A stretch of 64,000 nt of DNA from Bradyrhizobium sp. WSM3983 (GCF_000473045.1 NZ_AXAY01000006.1:274072-338071); one strand, 5' to 3'. Shown: positions 23,227 through 32,156, numbered from the stretch's first letter. Notes: generated from the letters alone by a model not told the origin. A program made the numbers and translations.

Positions 23227-24585
23227 TCACCTGCTCCCGTCCGGCCCCATCACGAGGTCCGGCAGCCAGGTCGAGATCTCGGGCACGAGGCAGAGCAGCA
23301 GCACGGCGCCCATCATCAAGAGCACGAAGGGCAACGTGCCCCAGATCACTTCGCTGAGCGAAATGTCCGGCGCGACGTTGCGGATGACGAAGATGTTGAG
23401 GCCGACGGGTGGATGGATCAGTCCCATCTCCATCACGATGGTCATGACCACGCCGAACCAGATGATGTCGAAACTGGCGGCGCGTAAAGGCGGCAGGATG
23501 ATCGGCGCCGTCATCAGGATGATCGAGACCGGCGGCAGGAAGAAGCCGAGCACGACCACCATGACGAGGATCGCAAACAGCAGCCCCCAGCGCGGCAGGT
23601 GCATGGCGACGACGGATTCGGCGGCCGATTGTGAGATGTGCAGGTAGCTCATCACGTAGGAATACAGCAGCGACATGCCGATGATCATCATCAGCATGGT
23701 CGATTCCCGGATCGTCGATTTCATGATGGGCGCCAGGTCGCTCGGACGCCACACGCCGTAGATCGCCGCGATCAATCCCAGCGCCAGAAGTCCGCCGAGG
23801 CCGGCGGTCTCCGACGGCGTGGCGTAGCCGCCATAGAGCGCGGCCATCACGCCGGTGAGCAGCAGCACGAATGGGAGCACCCGCGGCAACACGCTGAAAC
23901 GTTCGGCGAGCGTGTATTCGTCACGGGCAAGGATGGCCGCCTCGGGACCGCCGTTCTTGTAGGCGGCTTCAGCCGCGGCATATTCCCGGCGGAAGCGGAT
24001 CACGGCATAGCCGCCGAACAGCGAGACCAGCAACAGGCCGGGGCCGATGCCAGCGAGGAACAGCCGTCCCAGCGACTTTTCCGCAGCGACCGCGAACAGG
24101 ATCATGGTGATCGAGGGTGGCAGCAGGATGCCGAGCGTGCCGCCGGCGGCGATGATGCCGGCAGCAAAGCCGCCAGAATAGCCGCGCTTGCGCATCTCGG
24201 GGATGCCGGCCGAACCGATCGCCGAGCAGGTCGCGGGCGAGGAGCCCGCCATTGCCGCGAACAGCGCGCAGGCGAAGACGTTGGCAACGCCGAGCCCGCC
24301 GGGCACGCGATGCAGCCAGGCATGCAGCGCCGAATAGAGATCCTGGCCAGCCCGCGACTTGCCGATCGCCGCGCCCTTCAGGATGAAGAGCGGGATCGAC
24401 AGCAGCGTGATCGAGGCCATCTCCTCGTAGACGTTCTGCGTCACCGTATCGAGCGAAGCTGCGGGCATGTAGATGCCCATGAACACGACCGCGACCGCGC
24501 CGAGCGCGAACGCAATCGGCATGCCCGAAAACATCACGAGCAGCGTCGCGACGCCGTAAGCGATACCGATACCGAAAACGCTCAT
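23227..24585 (-). CDS. TRAP transporter large permease (DctM type)
   Basis: The 452-residue membrane protein has about 12 hydrophobic segments. Family motifs are SIPLFILKGAAIGKS, NVFACALFAAMAGSSPATCSAIGS, GYSGGFAAGIIAAGGTLGILLPPSI, YGGYATPSETAGLGGLLAL and MGLIHPPVGLNIFVIRNVAPD. The PPVGLN motif is diagnostic of DctM. It forms the ion-coupled channel of a tripartite transporter with the two proteins encoded upstream. ATG 24585 overlaps the small permease stop by 4 nt. It is last in the dctP-dctQ-dctM operon. Confidence 0.92.
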   Translation of the reverse strand: MSVFGIGIAYGVATLLVMFSGMPIAFALGAVAVVFMGIYMPAASLDTVTQNVYEEMASITLLSIPLFILKGAAIGKSRAGQDLYSALHAWLHRVPGGLGVANVFACALFAAMAGSSPATCSAIGSAGIPEMRKRGYSGGFAAGIIAAGGTLGILLPPSITMILFAVAAEKSLGRLFLAGIGPGLLLVSLFGGYAVIRFRREYAAAEAAYKNGGPEAAILARDEYTLAERFSVLPRVLPFVLLLTGVMAALYGGYATPSETAGLGGLLALGLIAAIYGVWRPSDLAPIMKSTIRESTMLMMIIGMSLLYSYVMSYLHISQSAAESVVAMHLPRWGLLFAILVMVVVLGFFLPPVSIILMTAPIILPPLRAASFDIIWFGVVMTIVMEMGLIHPPVGLNIFVIRNVAPDISLSEVIWGTLPFVLLMMGAVLLLCLVPEISTWLPDLVMGPDGSR

Positions 24586-25136
24586 GGACGCTTGGCTCCT
24601 GCGAACGGCAGCGCCAGCTGCACGAGGATCTGGACGCAGAGCAGGCTCATGCCGAGCGCCATCAGGGAATAGGGAATGGCGAGCGGCGGCGACCACATCG
24701 AGTTCGAGACTTGGCCGTCGACATAGGCTTCATGGGCCAGCGTCCACGACTTCCAGGTGAAGAACGTGCAGAACAGGAACGTCACGACGTCGACGAACCA
24801 GAGCCGGATCCTGTTCGCCAGCGGCGACAGCAGGCCGACAAAGGCCTCGATGCCGATATGGCCGCGGTTCTGCTGCACATAGGCCGCGGTCATGAAGGTG
24901 GCGCCGACCAGCAGGAACACGGCGGCTTCGTCCTGCCAGTAGTTGGCAGCCTTGAACAAGGCACGACTGAGCACGCTGTAGCTCAGGATGGCGCAGGCCG
25001 CGACCAGCGCCAGCGCGGCGAACACGACGATGATGCGGTTGATGATGGCGAGGCCGCGATCGAGCGCTGCCGCAAGGCCGGTCCTTGCGGCAGCATTCGT
25101 CGTGTCGTCACGATCCGGAAGCGGACCGTGGCTCAT
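24582..25136 (-). CDS. TRAP transporter small permease (DctQ type)
   Basis: The 184-residue protein has four membrane segments (IINRIIVVFAALALVAACAILSY, AAVFLLVGATFMTAAYV, LWFVDVVTFLFCTFFTW, IPYSLMALGMSLLCVQILVQL). ANYWQDEAAVFLLVGATFM is the family signature. It bridges the binding protein and the large permease. The start (ATG 25136) overlaps the stop of the binding-protein gene by 4 nt. The N-terminal 25 residues are a polar Asp/Thr-rich extension. Confidence 0.9.
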   Translation of the reverse strand: MSHGPLPDRDDTTNAAARTGLAAALDRGLAIINRIIVVFAALALVAACAILSYSVLSRALFKAANYWQDEAAVFLLVGATFMTAAYVQQNRGHIGIEAFVGLLSPLANRIRLWFVDVVTFLFCTFFTWKSWTLAHEAYVDGQVSNSMWSPPLAIPYSLMALGMSLLCVQILVQLALPFAGAKRP

Positions 25137-26155
25137 GCAGCGACGTCGGAGGCGAGCTTGAGCAGGTTGGCGGCGGTCGCGGTCTTGGCGCCGTAATCTT
25201 TCCACGCGGTGTCGCGGGCGATGTCGCGCCACTTGCCAACGGTCGCGGCATCGAGCGCCGAGACCTTTGCGCCGGCCTTCTCGTAGACCTTGGCGACCTC
25301 GACGTCGTCATCCTGCGCGCCCTTGCGGCCGAAGGCTTCGAGCTCGTCGCCGACGGCGACCAGGATGTCCTGCTGGTTTTTCGGCAGCTTGTCGAAGATG
25401 GCCTTCGACATCATCAGCGGCTCGAGCATGAACCAGTAGGAGGCACCCGCGCCCGAGGTCAGCGACTTCGCGACCTCTTCGAGACGGAATGAGATCAGGC
25501 TGGTGGAGGAGGTGATACCCGCATCGCACGCGCCGGTCTGCATCGCGGCGTAGATCTCGTTCGAGGGCACCGACAGCACCGAGGCGCCGGCGGTCTGCAG
25601 CACCATGTCCATCTCGCGCGAGCCGCCGCGCACCTTCATGCCCTTTGCATCCTCCGGCGACACGATCGGCTTGGAGCGGCTGGCGACGCCGCCGGCCTGC
25701 CACACCCAGCTCAAAAGGATGATGCCCTTGTCGGCGAGGAAGTCGGTCAACGCCTTGCCGACCGGCTCCTTCTTCCAGCGCATGCCCTGGTCGTAGGTGG
25801 TGACAAGGCCGGGCATCAGGCCGATATTGGTCTCGGGCAATTCGCCGCCGGCATAGGGCATCGGATACAGCGAGATGTCGAGCGCGCCCTTGCGCATCGC
25901 GGAGAACTGCGCGTTGGTCTTGATCAGCGAGGAGTTCGGATAGATCTCGGCCGCGATGTCGCCATTGCTGCGCTTACTGACTTCGGCGGCGAACATGCGG
26001 CAGAGCCGGTCGCGGAAATCGCCCTTGTCGATGGTGCCGCCGGGGAATTGGTGCGAGATCTTCAGCGTGGTCGCGGCATGCGCGGTGCCAATGCCGAAGC
26101 GGAGAATGGCAGGTGCGGCGACGGCGGTCGCGAGCAGATGGCGGCGCGTGAACAT
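25133..26155 (-). CDS. TRAP transporter substrate-binding protein (DctP type)
   Basis: The 340-residue periplasmic receptor has a Tat-like leader (FTRRHLLATAVAAPAILRFGI, with cleavage near AHA-AT). DctP-family features are LKISHQFPGGTIDKGDF-RDRLCRMFAAEV, IYPNSSLIKTNAQFSAMRKGALDIS, the ligand-contacting GMKVRGGSREMDMVLQTAGA, and AMQTGACDAGITSSTSL. The substrate is probably an organic or amino acid anion, but cannot be read from sequence. Export by the Tat path is plausible because of the twin Arg. It is first of the three-gene operon. A 9-bp dyad lies about 60 bp upstream. Confidence 0.9.
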   Translation of the reverse strand: MFTRRHLLATAVAAPAILRFGIGTAHAATTLKISHQFPGGTIDKGDFRDRLCRMFAAEVSKRSNGDIAAEIYPNSSLIKTNAQFSAMRKGALDISLYPMPYAGGELPETNIGLMPGLVTTYDQGMRWKKEPVGKALTDFLADKGIILLSWVWQAGGVASRSKPIVSPEDAKGMKVRGGSREMDMVLQTAGASVLSVPSNEIYAAMQTGACDAGITSSTSLISFRLEEVAKSLTSGAGASYWFMLEPLMMSKAIFDKLPKNQQDILVAVGDELEAFGRKGAQDDDVEVAKVYEKAGAKVSALDAATVGKWRDIARDTAWKDYGAKTATAANLLKLASDVAA

Positions 26156-26215
26156 GGAGAATCCCCTTGGCGGTTCTTAGGACAGTTCTTGTTTGACGTG
26201 ATCTGGGCGGGTCAT

Positions 26216-26249
26216 AAGACCGGCGCGGTGGCCCATCCTAGCCGGTCTT
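26216..26249. promoter_or_regulatory. dyad upstream of the TRAP operon
   Basis: AAGACCGGC and GCCGGTCTT are a perfect 9-bp inverted repeat separated by 16 nt. The dyad lies 61 bp before the dctP start and could be an operator or a leader hairpin. The rest of the 342-bp gap up to 26497 shows nothing I can name. Confidence 0.4.
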
Positions 26250-26497
26250 CGACCCCGACTTCTCTAGTCTGATAGTTCGAGACCGAATGCCGCGGCAAGT
26301 GTTGGCCTTGCTGCGCTGCACACGCCGATCCTCACTGTTCCCATAGTTAACGCCGTGTCTCAGGCGACGATCGCGCGAGGCTACCCGACGACATACAAAA
26401 AATCGCAACGTCGCGTAACAAGCGCGCGTGTCGATCCGTCGAGATTGTGTAGCGGCACAAGTCGCTGACAAACACCATCTCGAAGGGAATATTTCTC

Positions 26498-26740
26498 ATG
26501 ACCATTCGCACCCGCATCGTGCTCGGCGTCTCGGCTGCCGCTCTCTCGCTTGGCCTGGCGCTGTCGCCGGCCGCTTTCGCCCAGGACAAGATGGGCAAGG
26601 ACGACGGCATGATGAAAAAGGACACGATGTCCAAGGACGGCATGAAGAAGGACACCATGCCCAAGGACGACGGCATGAAGAAGGACACGATGTCGAAGGA
26701 TGGCATGAAGAAGGACGACGGGATGATGAAGAAGAACTGA
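26498..26740 (+). CDS. exported MXKDX-repeat protein
   Basis: The 80 residues have a signal peptide (TIRTRIVLGVSAAALSLGLA, with LSPAAFA cleavage). The mature part is built wholly from pentapeptides of the form M-x-K-D-x (MGKDD, MMKKD, MSKDG, MKKDT, MPKDD and so on, ten or more units). This is the known pentapeptide MXKDX repeat family of small, exported, very hydrophilic Met/Lys/Asp proteins. A role in metal binding has been guessed for such proteins but is not established. No operon partner is seen. Confidence 0.85.
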   Translation: MTIRTRIVLGVSAAALSLGLALSPAAFAQDKMGKDDGMMKKDTMSKDGMKKDTMPKDDGMKKDTMSKDGMKKDDGMMKKN

Positions 26741-26862
26741 TCTTCCACCGGTCGTCACGTCGCGTCTCGCCGAGGCGCGCTCGGATTCGACGGCGTTCGT
26801 AGCCTGCCATCGGGCCGCGCATTCACGCGCGCCCCGGTGGGGACCATTCCGAATTGCCGTGT

Positions 26863-26893
26863 GAACCGAGGCGAGCCTCGGTTCAATTTGATT
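26863..26893. terminator. hairpin between convergent genes
   Basis: GAACCGAGG and CCTCGGTTC form a 9-bp perfect stem with a 4-nt loop, followed by AATTTGATTT on the plus strand. It lies between the MXKDX gene and the convergent gene at 26900. Confidence 0.55.
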
Positions 26894-26899
26894 TGAACG

Positions 26900-27247
26900 T
26901 TACTTCCGCTTGGCCTTGCGGGCAGCGTAGCGGGCGTCGCGTTTGGCCTTTTGCTCGGCCTCCATTTCGGCCTGCCTGGCGACCGCTTCTTCCGCTTCGC
27001 GGGCGAACCGCGCGGCTTCCGCAGCTGCAGCCTCTTCCGCAATCCGCTTCTGCTCGGCCTTTTCAGCCTCGCGCGTCGCCTTTGCCTCAGCGCGCTTGGC
27101 CGCGAGCGCCTCGCGCTCGGCACGACGTGCCGCCACCTCCGGATCGTCGTGACCCGGCTGCGACTTGAATTTGTTCAAAAGATTTTTGCGTGCTTCCTGA
27201 GCGGCCTTTTGCCGGTCGGAGAATCCTGGTTCCCTGAATCCACTCAT
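26900..27247 (-). CDS. Ala/Glu/Lys-rich coiled-coil protein (DUF6481-like)
   Basis: The 115 residues start with a conserved-looking head, SGFREPGFSDRQKAAQEARKN then LLNKFKSQPGHDDPEVAARR. The remainder is a continuous charged helix (AEREALAAKRAEAKATREAE, KAEQKRIAEEAAAAEAARFA). The head matches the DUF6481 family of alphaproteobacteria as I remember it. The function is unknown. It is soluble and probably a single long helix or coiled coil. It is monocistronic. Confidence 0.75.
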   Translation of the reverse strand: MSGFREPGFSDRQKAAQEARKNLLNKFKSQPGHDDPEVAARRAEREALAAKRAEAKATREAEKAEQKRIAEEAAAAEAARFAREAEEAVARQAEMEAEQKAKRDARYAARKAKRK

Positions 27248-27513
27248 CGAACGAACCTTGTCATCCTCGCTTTCGATCCTACATCACTGGCTGTTGGTAC
27301 GTCGGCTGGGCACAAGCAGGCACCACGCGACGCAGAAGCGTGTACATCGCCACGCGCCGCGAAGCCACCCATAATCGCAGCCGATCAGGTCAACGAAATC
27401 GCTGGACCAGCCGATCCTTCGTAGCCCGGAAAAACTGCCGAATTGTGATGCCCCTCATAAGGGCACCCAGCGGCGGCGCCTAGCGTCCGCCCGATACGAG
27501 ACGGAGCACGGGC

Positions 27514-27750
27514 ATGATCTATTTCCGGCTGAGCCTGAAGGCCCTTGCAGTCACGGTCGCAGTAGCGGCCGTAGCGGGTGCGGTGATGTTGGCCGCCCGC
27601 CCGCAGCCCATCGAGAGCACCGTTCTGGGGGCTGCATGGGAGTGCACCCAGACTGCCTTCATCCTGACGAGCTGCGCGCCGCGCGCGCAGCAGGCGATCC
27701 CGGCGGTCGAGACCTCGCGCAAGGAGGCGCTGAGGGGGACCAGGGGCTGA
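27514..27750 (+). CDS. small membrane-anchored protein
   Basis: The 78 residues begin with a signal-anchor (MIYFRLSLKALAVTVAVAAV, AGAVMLAA). A periplasmic part follows, with two Cys (WECTQTAFILTSCAPRAQQA) that could form a disulfide, and a polar tail. GGAGCACGGGC precedes the ATG. No family is recognised. Confidence 0.6.
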   Translation: MIYFRLSLKALAVTVAVAAVAGAVMLAARPQPIESTVLGAAWECTQTAFILTSCAPRAQQAIPAVETSRKEALRGTRG

Positions 27751-27823
27751 GCGGCGAGGGCGGGTGGGATGTGACGCCACGTCGCAGAGGTGATAAAGGG
27801 CCTCACCGAGCGACAAGGTCCCC

Positions 27824-28063
27824 ATGTCCAAGCCTGAGTCCAACAAGCCTGACTCCAAGCCTGACACCACCGGGAAGCCCGGTGCGCCGGCAAAGCCCCA
27901 ATCGGGCGACAGCCGTCGCGGTGCAATCGCAGGGCTGATTATCGCCGCCGTCATCCTCGGTGTCGGCTTGTGGCTCGCCCGCGACCTCACCGCGGCCAGC
28001 AAGCTGCAGGATTGCCTGATGTCTGGGCGCAGCAATTGCAACGTGATCGAGCCGGCCCGCTAG
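27824..28063 (+). CDS. small membrane protein
   Basis: The 79 residues have a disordered cytosolic head rich in Lys, Pro, Ser and Asp (SKPESNKPDSKPDTTGKPGA). One membrane helix (GAIAGLIIAAVILGVGLWLA) and a short periplasmic tail with two Cys (LQDCLMSGRSNCNVIEPAR) follow. This tail pattern, DCLMSGRxNC, is typical of a small membrane protein conserved in Bradyrhizobium as I recall it. Function unknown. The gene runs in the same direction as its neighbours at 27514 and 28239. Confidence 0.65.
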   Translation: MSKPESNKPDSKPDTTGKPGAPAKPQSGDSRRGAIAGLIIAAVILGVGLWLARDLTAASKLQDCLMSGRSNCNVIEPAR

Positions 28064-28238
28064 ACATGTCTCGCAACGCGTTCGGACGAAAAATTGCCGT
28101 GATCTTAAACATTTGTAACGGGACGTGGCCTGCTTGTCGGGTCAGTTTGACAGGTCGGTTATGTCCGTCGGCATCACCCAGGCGCGATCCGAATCGTCTA
28201 TTGCGCGTGGACCACCAAAAGTTGAGGGGTAAGCACGC

Positions 28239-29048
28239 ATGAGTGCGTCCAGCCGCATGAAAATCATCCTTCCCATGGTTTCGGCCATGTCGTTGCTGGC
28301 ATTGTCCGCGCAAGCGCAGGACGCCGCGCTGCCGAAAGGTCCGGGCCAGCCGCCGGCGCACGGCGCCGGTGCGCCGCCCCCGGCCAATCAGACCATGCGC
28401 AAGGGTGCTCCGCCACAGCAGGCAGGGCACCCCGGGGCTCAGCCCGGCGGCCAGGCCCATATGGCTCCGGGTCCAGGAGCAGGTCCCGGCCCGCACGGTC
28501 CCGGACCGCGTAATGCCGGTGGTCCGCCGCCCGGAGCGGGTCGTTACATGGCACGCGGGCCCGCGCCGGCGCGCGACTGGGGCGGACACGCTTATCGCGG
28601 CAATCTTGCCTGGGACGGTGGACGCTGGCGCCACGAGGTCCACAACGGCCGCCCCGGCTGGTGGTGGGATGTCGGCGGCGTCTGGTACTATTATCCGCAG
28701 CGGATGGACGGCCCGCCCGCCTACATCTCCGAGGACTATATCGACGACGTGCCGGTGGCCTACGCGCCACCGGGGCCGCCGGTCGCCTATGAACCGCCGC
28801 CTCCGCCGCCGCCCGCAGATCCCGGCGCGAGCGCACTCGGCGGGGCCATCGTCGGCGGCGTGCTTGGCGGCCTGATTTCCGGCAACGCCACGGGTGCGGC
28901 CGCAGGCGCCGTGATCGGCGGCGCGACCGGTGCGGTCGCCGGTGCCACCGCCGCTTCGCGCCCCGGCTACTATCTCGCTGAGGGCAATTGCTATTACCGC
29001 TATCCGAGCGGCCAGTATGTGCAGGCCGATCCGCGCGCCTGCTACTGA
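28239..29048 (+). CDS. exported glycine-zipper protein
   Basis: The 269 residues have a signal peptide (MKIILPMVSAMSLLALSAQAQ after a short lead). A Pro/Gly/Ala/His-rich disordered stretch (about 30-110) follows. A Trp/Tyr-rich region (AYRGNLAWDGGRWRHEVHNG, WWWDVGGVWYYYPQ) is of the kind seen in envelope proteins. A glycine zipper comes next (GGAIVGGVLGGLISGNATGA, GAVIGGATGAVAGATAA). The Tyr-rich end is YYLAEGNCYYRYPSGQYVQ. Glycine-zipper segments usually insert in or lie against membranes. A role in the outer envelope is likely but unproven. A terminator follows. Confidence 0.75.
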   Translation: MSASSRMKIILPMVSAMSLLALSAQAQDAALPKGPGQPPAHGAGAPPPANQTMRKGAPPQQAGHPGAQPGGQAHMAPGPGAGPGPHGPGPRNAGGPPPGAGRYMARGPAPARDWGGHAYRGNLAWDGGRWRHEVHNGRPGWWWDVGGVWYYYPQRMDGPPAYISEDYIDDVPVAYAPPGPPVAYEPPPPPPPADPGASALGGAIVGGVLGGLISGNATGAAAGAVIGGATGAVAGATAASRPGYYLAEGNCYYRYPSGQYVQADPRACY

Positions 29049-29073
29049 ACTTCTCAAAGCAGCGTCCAACATG

Positions 29074-29104
29074 AATGGGGCGGGTCCGGTGCCCGCCTCA
29101 TTTT
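29074..29104 (+). terminator. intrinsic terminator
   Basis: TGGGGCGGG and CCCGCCTCA (with G-T wobble) form a stem around a TCCGGTG loop, then TTTTG. It lies 26 nt past the stop of the glycine-zipper gene. Confidence 0.65.
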
Positions 29105-29243
29105 GCGTTTGGGCCTGTGTAGAGACGTGGCCTGACAAGGTTGCGGCGACGCACAACAACTGCTCCAACTTTTCGCTGGCGCTGCCAGCCGCAACGCGCC
29201 TTGATCAAAGAAAAACGGAGACACGAGTCGCGGGGATAGGAAC

Positions 29244-29336
29244 ATGCTCGATGCGATCCAGATCAGCCTGGCGCTATGGGCCATGATCGTTTGCGGAGGG
29301 ATCAAGGCGGTGCAACTGGTGCACTACCTGTCCTGA
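29244..29336 (+). CDS. 30-residue membrane peptide
   Basis: The frame from ATG 29244 to TGA encodes 30 residues that form one hydrophobic helix (MLDAIQISLALWAMIVCGGI) and a short amphipathic end (KAVQLVHYLS). GGGGATAGGA precedes the ATG. It is too short for routine gene callers, but the start site and composition fit a real single-helix peptide. No family is recognised. Confidence 0.45.
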   Translation: MLDAIQISLALWAMIVCGGIKAVQLVHYLS

Positions 29337-29356
29337 CGCGTGCGATCGCGTTGCGC

Positions 29357-29512
29357 TTAGGAAACGAGCCAGGTCAGGAACGCCATCGCGCCCCAGACCA
29401 GGCCGCCGATCCAGGCCGTCATCACCAGGATGATGGCGGCGAGAAGCGCGAGGCCGAACAGGTCGGTCTTGCGCGATGATGCGCCAGCCTGTGCTTCAGC
29501 TTCTTGTGTCAT
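29357..29512 (-). CDS. small membrane protein (51 aa)
   Basis: The frame from ATG 29512 to TAA encodes 51 residues. A polar head (TQEAEAQAGASSRKTD) precedes a hydrophobic part (LFGLALLAAIILVMTAWIGG, LVWGAMAFLTWLVS). It resembles the C-terminal half of the protein at 9426-9647 in both spacing and end (WL.S). It converges on the 30-residue peptide gene. Function unknown. Confidence 0.5.
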   Translation of the reverse strand: MTQEAEAQAGASSRKTDLFGLALLAAIILVMTAWIGGLVWGAMAFLTWLVS

Positions 29513-29879
29513 GGCGAGAACAGCCATTCATCCCGTGTCGCATTCTTGCGGCGCGTGAGCCGCTGCTTAGCAAACGCCTGGGAATTCGGCTGTGACGCAC
29601 TTCACATATCGCCCAGAATGAGACCTGAAAGACGACGTTCAATCCGCCCGGCAACACGCTGCTATCGAGCGGACAGAGTCCGTCGCACCAAATACGACGA
29701 CTGATGGTCTTCGTATTTTTAACGTGGCGTCGTCGCCGGTAACCGCCCTTGCGCAGCCTGAAAATTCGTCGCGGTAACATCGTGCGGAAGCGCGCACGCC
29801 GGTCCGACTTTCCTCCACCGCAATCATACGGACGAAATTGCCACGCACTTGTCCATATCGGCCGGTTAAAGTTGGCCAC
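29513..29879. other. gene-free stretch
   Basis: I see no supported gene or repeat in these 367 bases. Open frames exist on both strands but have no consistent coding character. Confidence 0.5.
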
Positions 29880-30032
29880 ATGTGTACGAAGTACGACCCA
29901 CAGCATGAAGCCGAGGCGGCGATGAAGCGCGCTGCGGCGTCCGAAGGCCCCGACCGGCAACGACTCATCGAGCTGGCCCTGGCTTGGCACGAGCTCGCCC
30001 GCGATCGGCGCGACGACGAGCGAAGGGACTGA
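29880..30032 (+). CDS. small helical charged protein (50 aa)
   Basis: The 50 residues (CTKYDPQHEAEAAMKRAAAS, EGPDRQRLIELALAWHELAR, DRRDDERRD) look like two helices with a short turn. The A-x-x-GPDRQRLIELALAWHELA core is a pattern I associate with short rhizobial proteins of unknown role. No membrane span or signal is present. The ATG 29880 start is favoured over an upstream in-frame codon because the extension lacks similar character. Confidence 0.6.
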   Translation: MCTKYDPQHEAEAAMKRAAASEGPDRQRLIELALAWHELARDRRDDERRD

Positions 30033-30088
30033 TTTTCACCTGACAGGGAAGTTCGCGCGGTTCGGGGCTTGGCACCAATCATGAGAAA

Positions 30089-30120
30089 GCCCCGTGCTCG
30101 GGGGCGACAAGCACGGGCCC
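30089..30120. terminator. hairpin, possible terminator
   Basis: CCCGTGCT and AGCACGGG form an 8-bp stem with an 11-nt loop. It is flanked by AAAGC on the left and CCTTC on the right. It lies 57 nt after the small gene at 29880. Confidence 0.45.
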
Positions 30121-30290
30121 TTCAAAGCCGACCGGTGGCTGGCAGGCGGGCACCACTCTGTTTCATGATAGACACCAAGCCGAGCGTGATGCCGTTCCGC
30201 ACGGCCCGCAGTTTTTGCCGCGCCACTCGCCGCGGCCAGCACTGCACGGTCCCGGAAGGAACATCCGTTATCCGGCGACGTTGGCCGGCA

Positions 30291-30509
30291 ATGATAGACC
30301 TTGAATTACGCGCTCAGTCTTTCGAGATCGCCTGGAAATTTCTCGATCAATCTGGTCTGCTCATCGGCGAGCATCAGGATTCAGCCCGCTTCATCCTGAA
30401 TAGGATCGACCGCATGATAATTCGCGGAGAGCGGCGCAGGCTCCTGTTGGCCAACGCTGCGATCGATGCCTACCGGGTGCGGCCGGCGCTCGTGCCGCTG
30501 CACGCTTGA
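30291..30509 (+). CDS. small hypothetical protein (72 aa)
   Basis: The 72 residues (IDLELRAQSFEIAWKFLDQS, LLIGEHQDSARFILNRIDRM, IIRGERRRLLLANAAIDAYR) are all helical and basic at the end. The arrangement suggests a small helical bundle. I start at ATG 30291. The frame is open upstream but the extension is Arg-rich and unconvincing. Similar short proteins are common in Bradyrhizobium genomes. No function is known to me. Confidence 0.6.
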   Translation: MIDLELRAQSFEIAWKFLDQSGLLIGEHQDSARFILNRIDRMIIRGERRRLLLANAAIDAYRVRPALVPLHA

Positions 30510-30560
30510 TCGCCTCAGACCACGGAAACGCGACGTTAAGGACCATCCGGACGTCGATTT

Positions 30561-30600
30561 CGCAGTCTCGATTCGTGCTTGGCGAACGAAGCGGAGTCGG
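30561..30600. repeat. palindromic repeat, copy 3 (degenerate)
   Basis: GATTCGTGCTTGGCGAACGAAGCGGAGTCG keeps the order of the element at 2926 and 3164 (GATTCGTNC, GAACGAA, GGAGTCG). It is followed by GTGAACAAAGCC, as in copy 2. It is the only feature I see in the 308-base gap at 30510-30817. Confidence 0.6.
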
Positions 30601-30817
30601 ATCGTGAACAAAGCCGAAGGGGCTTCCTGTATCAGGCGGCTTCCGTCTTCAGGACGGCGTCGGCATTCATCGAAAGCTTGACGTCGCGTCGCCCCCGACG
30701 GCGCCAACGTATTTCGTGCATCGTTCGTTGCACGAGGCGCAAGCCGACGTTTGGACCTCTGGCGCGCGCGAGACGTTGAAGGATGGTGAAAGTTTCCGAT
30801 CGTGGCATCAAACTGAC

Positions 30818-32156
30818 ATGGAGACTATTGAAGCCTATCTGGCGCGGAAGCACAGGGAAATCGGGCTGCTGAACGATTGCCTGAAATTGCCGCGACGCCT
30901 GGCTTGTCCGCGATCTGTGGACGAGGTCATCGAGGCAAAATTCCAGCTCGCCGCCGCGCTGCGTGGGGAGCATGAGCTGCGGGACTGGAGCGCAACCGAG
31001 ACGGCGTGGTCGACATCGGCCTGTCCCACCAGCAGTCTTTTCACATTCAGTTACGACTACCAGCGGGCCGATCTCAGTGTCAGTGGCCCTCCGTTCTATG
31101 AGCTCAAGCTCGGCTGCACCAGCGAGGCGATTTACACCGCCTCCGGCATGGCAGCGATCTCGGCGCTGCTGCTCGCTTCTGCGCCGGTTCTCGCCGGCGG
31201 CGAGGTTCTGGTGCTGCCCGGCGCTTACGGCGAGACGCTGGAGCTGATCGAGCGCCTTGTCCCAAACTTGCGGCTCGTCACGCTCGGGCTGCCGCTGTCT
31301 GATGCGTTTGCCCGGGCCGGTGTACCCCGAATTCTGCTGCTGGATTCCTGTGCCTCTGCCGGGGCGTTCGAGGCGGTTCTGCGCTGCGACGGTTCGGCGC
31401 TCGATCTGCTGGTCTTCGACACGACATGCTTTGCCGGCCGGTCGGGTCGCATCCGGTGCGTCCTGCGCTGGGCGCAGCGATGCAAGATTCCGGTCGTGAT
31501 GGTGCGAAGCCATAACAAGCTGGATTCGCTCGGTGCGGAATACAGAAGGCTCGGCTCGGCGGTTTTCGTCGGCTGGCGCGAGCAGGGCGCCGCAGCGGGC
31601 GGTTCGATGGTCGCGCGCCTTGTGCGGATACCCGCAACGCGGTCCGGCTCCTGGGCGGCGCGGCGCTGCCGGCGCACTTCCCCGCCCTATGTGGGCAGCG
31701 AAGCCTATTGGGCGTTAACGAAGGGGCGCGTCGCAGCCATCCTGCGCAATGGCCGCCATGCAGCACGGCTTTTTGCGCGCGAGTTCGCCTCGCTCTCGGC
31801 CGAACTCCATTTCGCCCACGGTCTCTACGTCACGCACCGCGCCCGCCGTCCCCTCGACGAGGCCGGTGCACGGCAAGCCGCCCAAACCATGAGCCATGAT
31901 CAGCGAGAAGGGATATTCCATCCGCCACGCCGGCAGCTTCGGGTTCGATTTCGCTGCGACCGAGTGGTTTCACGACGCGTCCATGGATCGGTACAGCGTC
32001 CGGGTCGCGGTCCCGGATTTGCCGACGGAGCTGTGGAATGATCTTGCAGCGCGGTTGCCGAATGGTGGAGGTCGAATCAATGTCGGCTTGGTTCGCAACT
32101 CTCGGCAAATCTTTGATTTTCCTGCCGATTATTGCTGCGCCAAAATCGCTCGATAG
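30818..32156 (+). pseudogene. PLP-dependent (fold type I) enzyme, frameshifted
   Basis: The first part (METIEAYLARKHREIGLL to about 31615) reads as an intact fold-type I PLP enzyme. It has IYTASGMAAISALLL (cofactor loop), EVLVLPGAYGETLELIERL, LLVFDTTCFAGRSGRIRCVL and RSHNKLDSLGAEY, with Lys the likely cofactor lysine. One base is lost near 31623 (TRNAVRLLGGAALPAHF is in another frame). One C is gained in the CCCC run near 31682, restoring the frame at YVGSEAYWALT. A third shift near 31893 moves the end (EKGYSIRHAGSFGFDFAATEW, DRYSVRVAVPDLPTELWNDLA) into yet another frame. The product would resemble gamma-lyase or transferase enzymes. It is almost certainly inactive. Confidence 0.72.
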
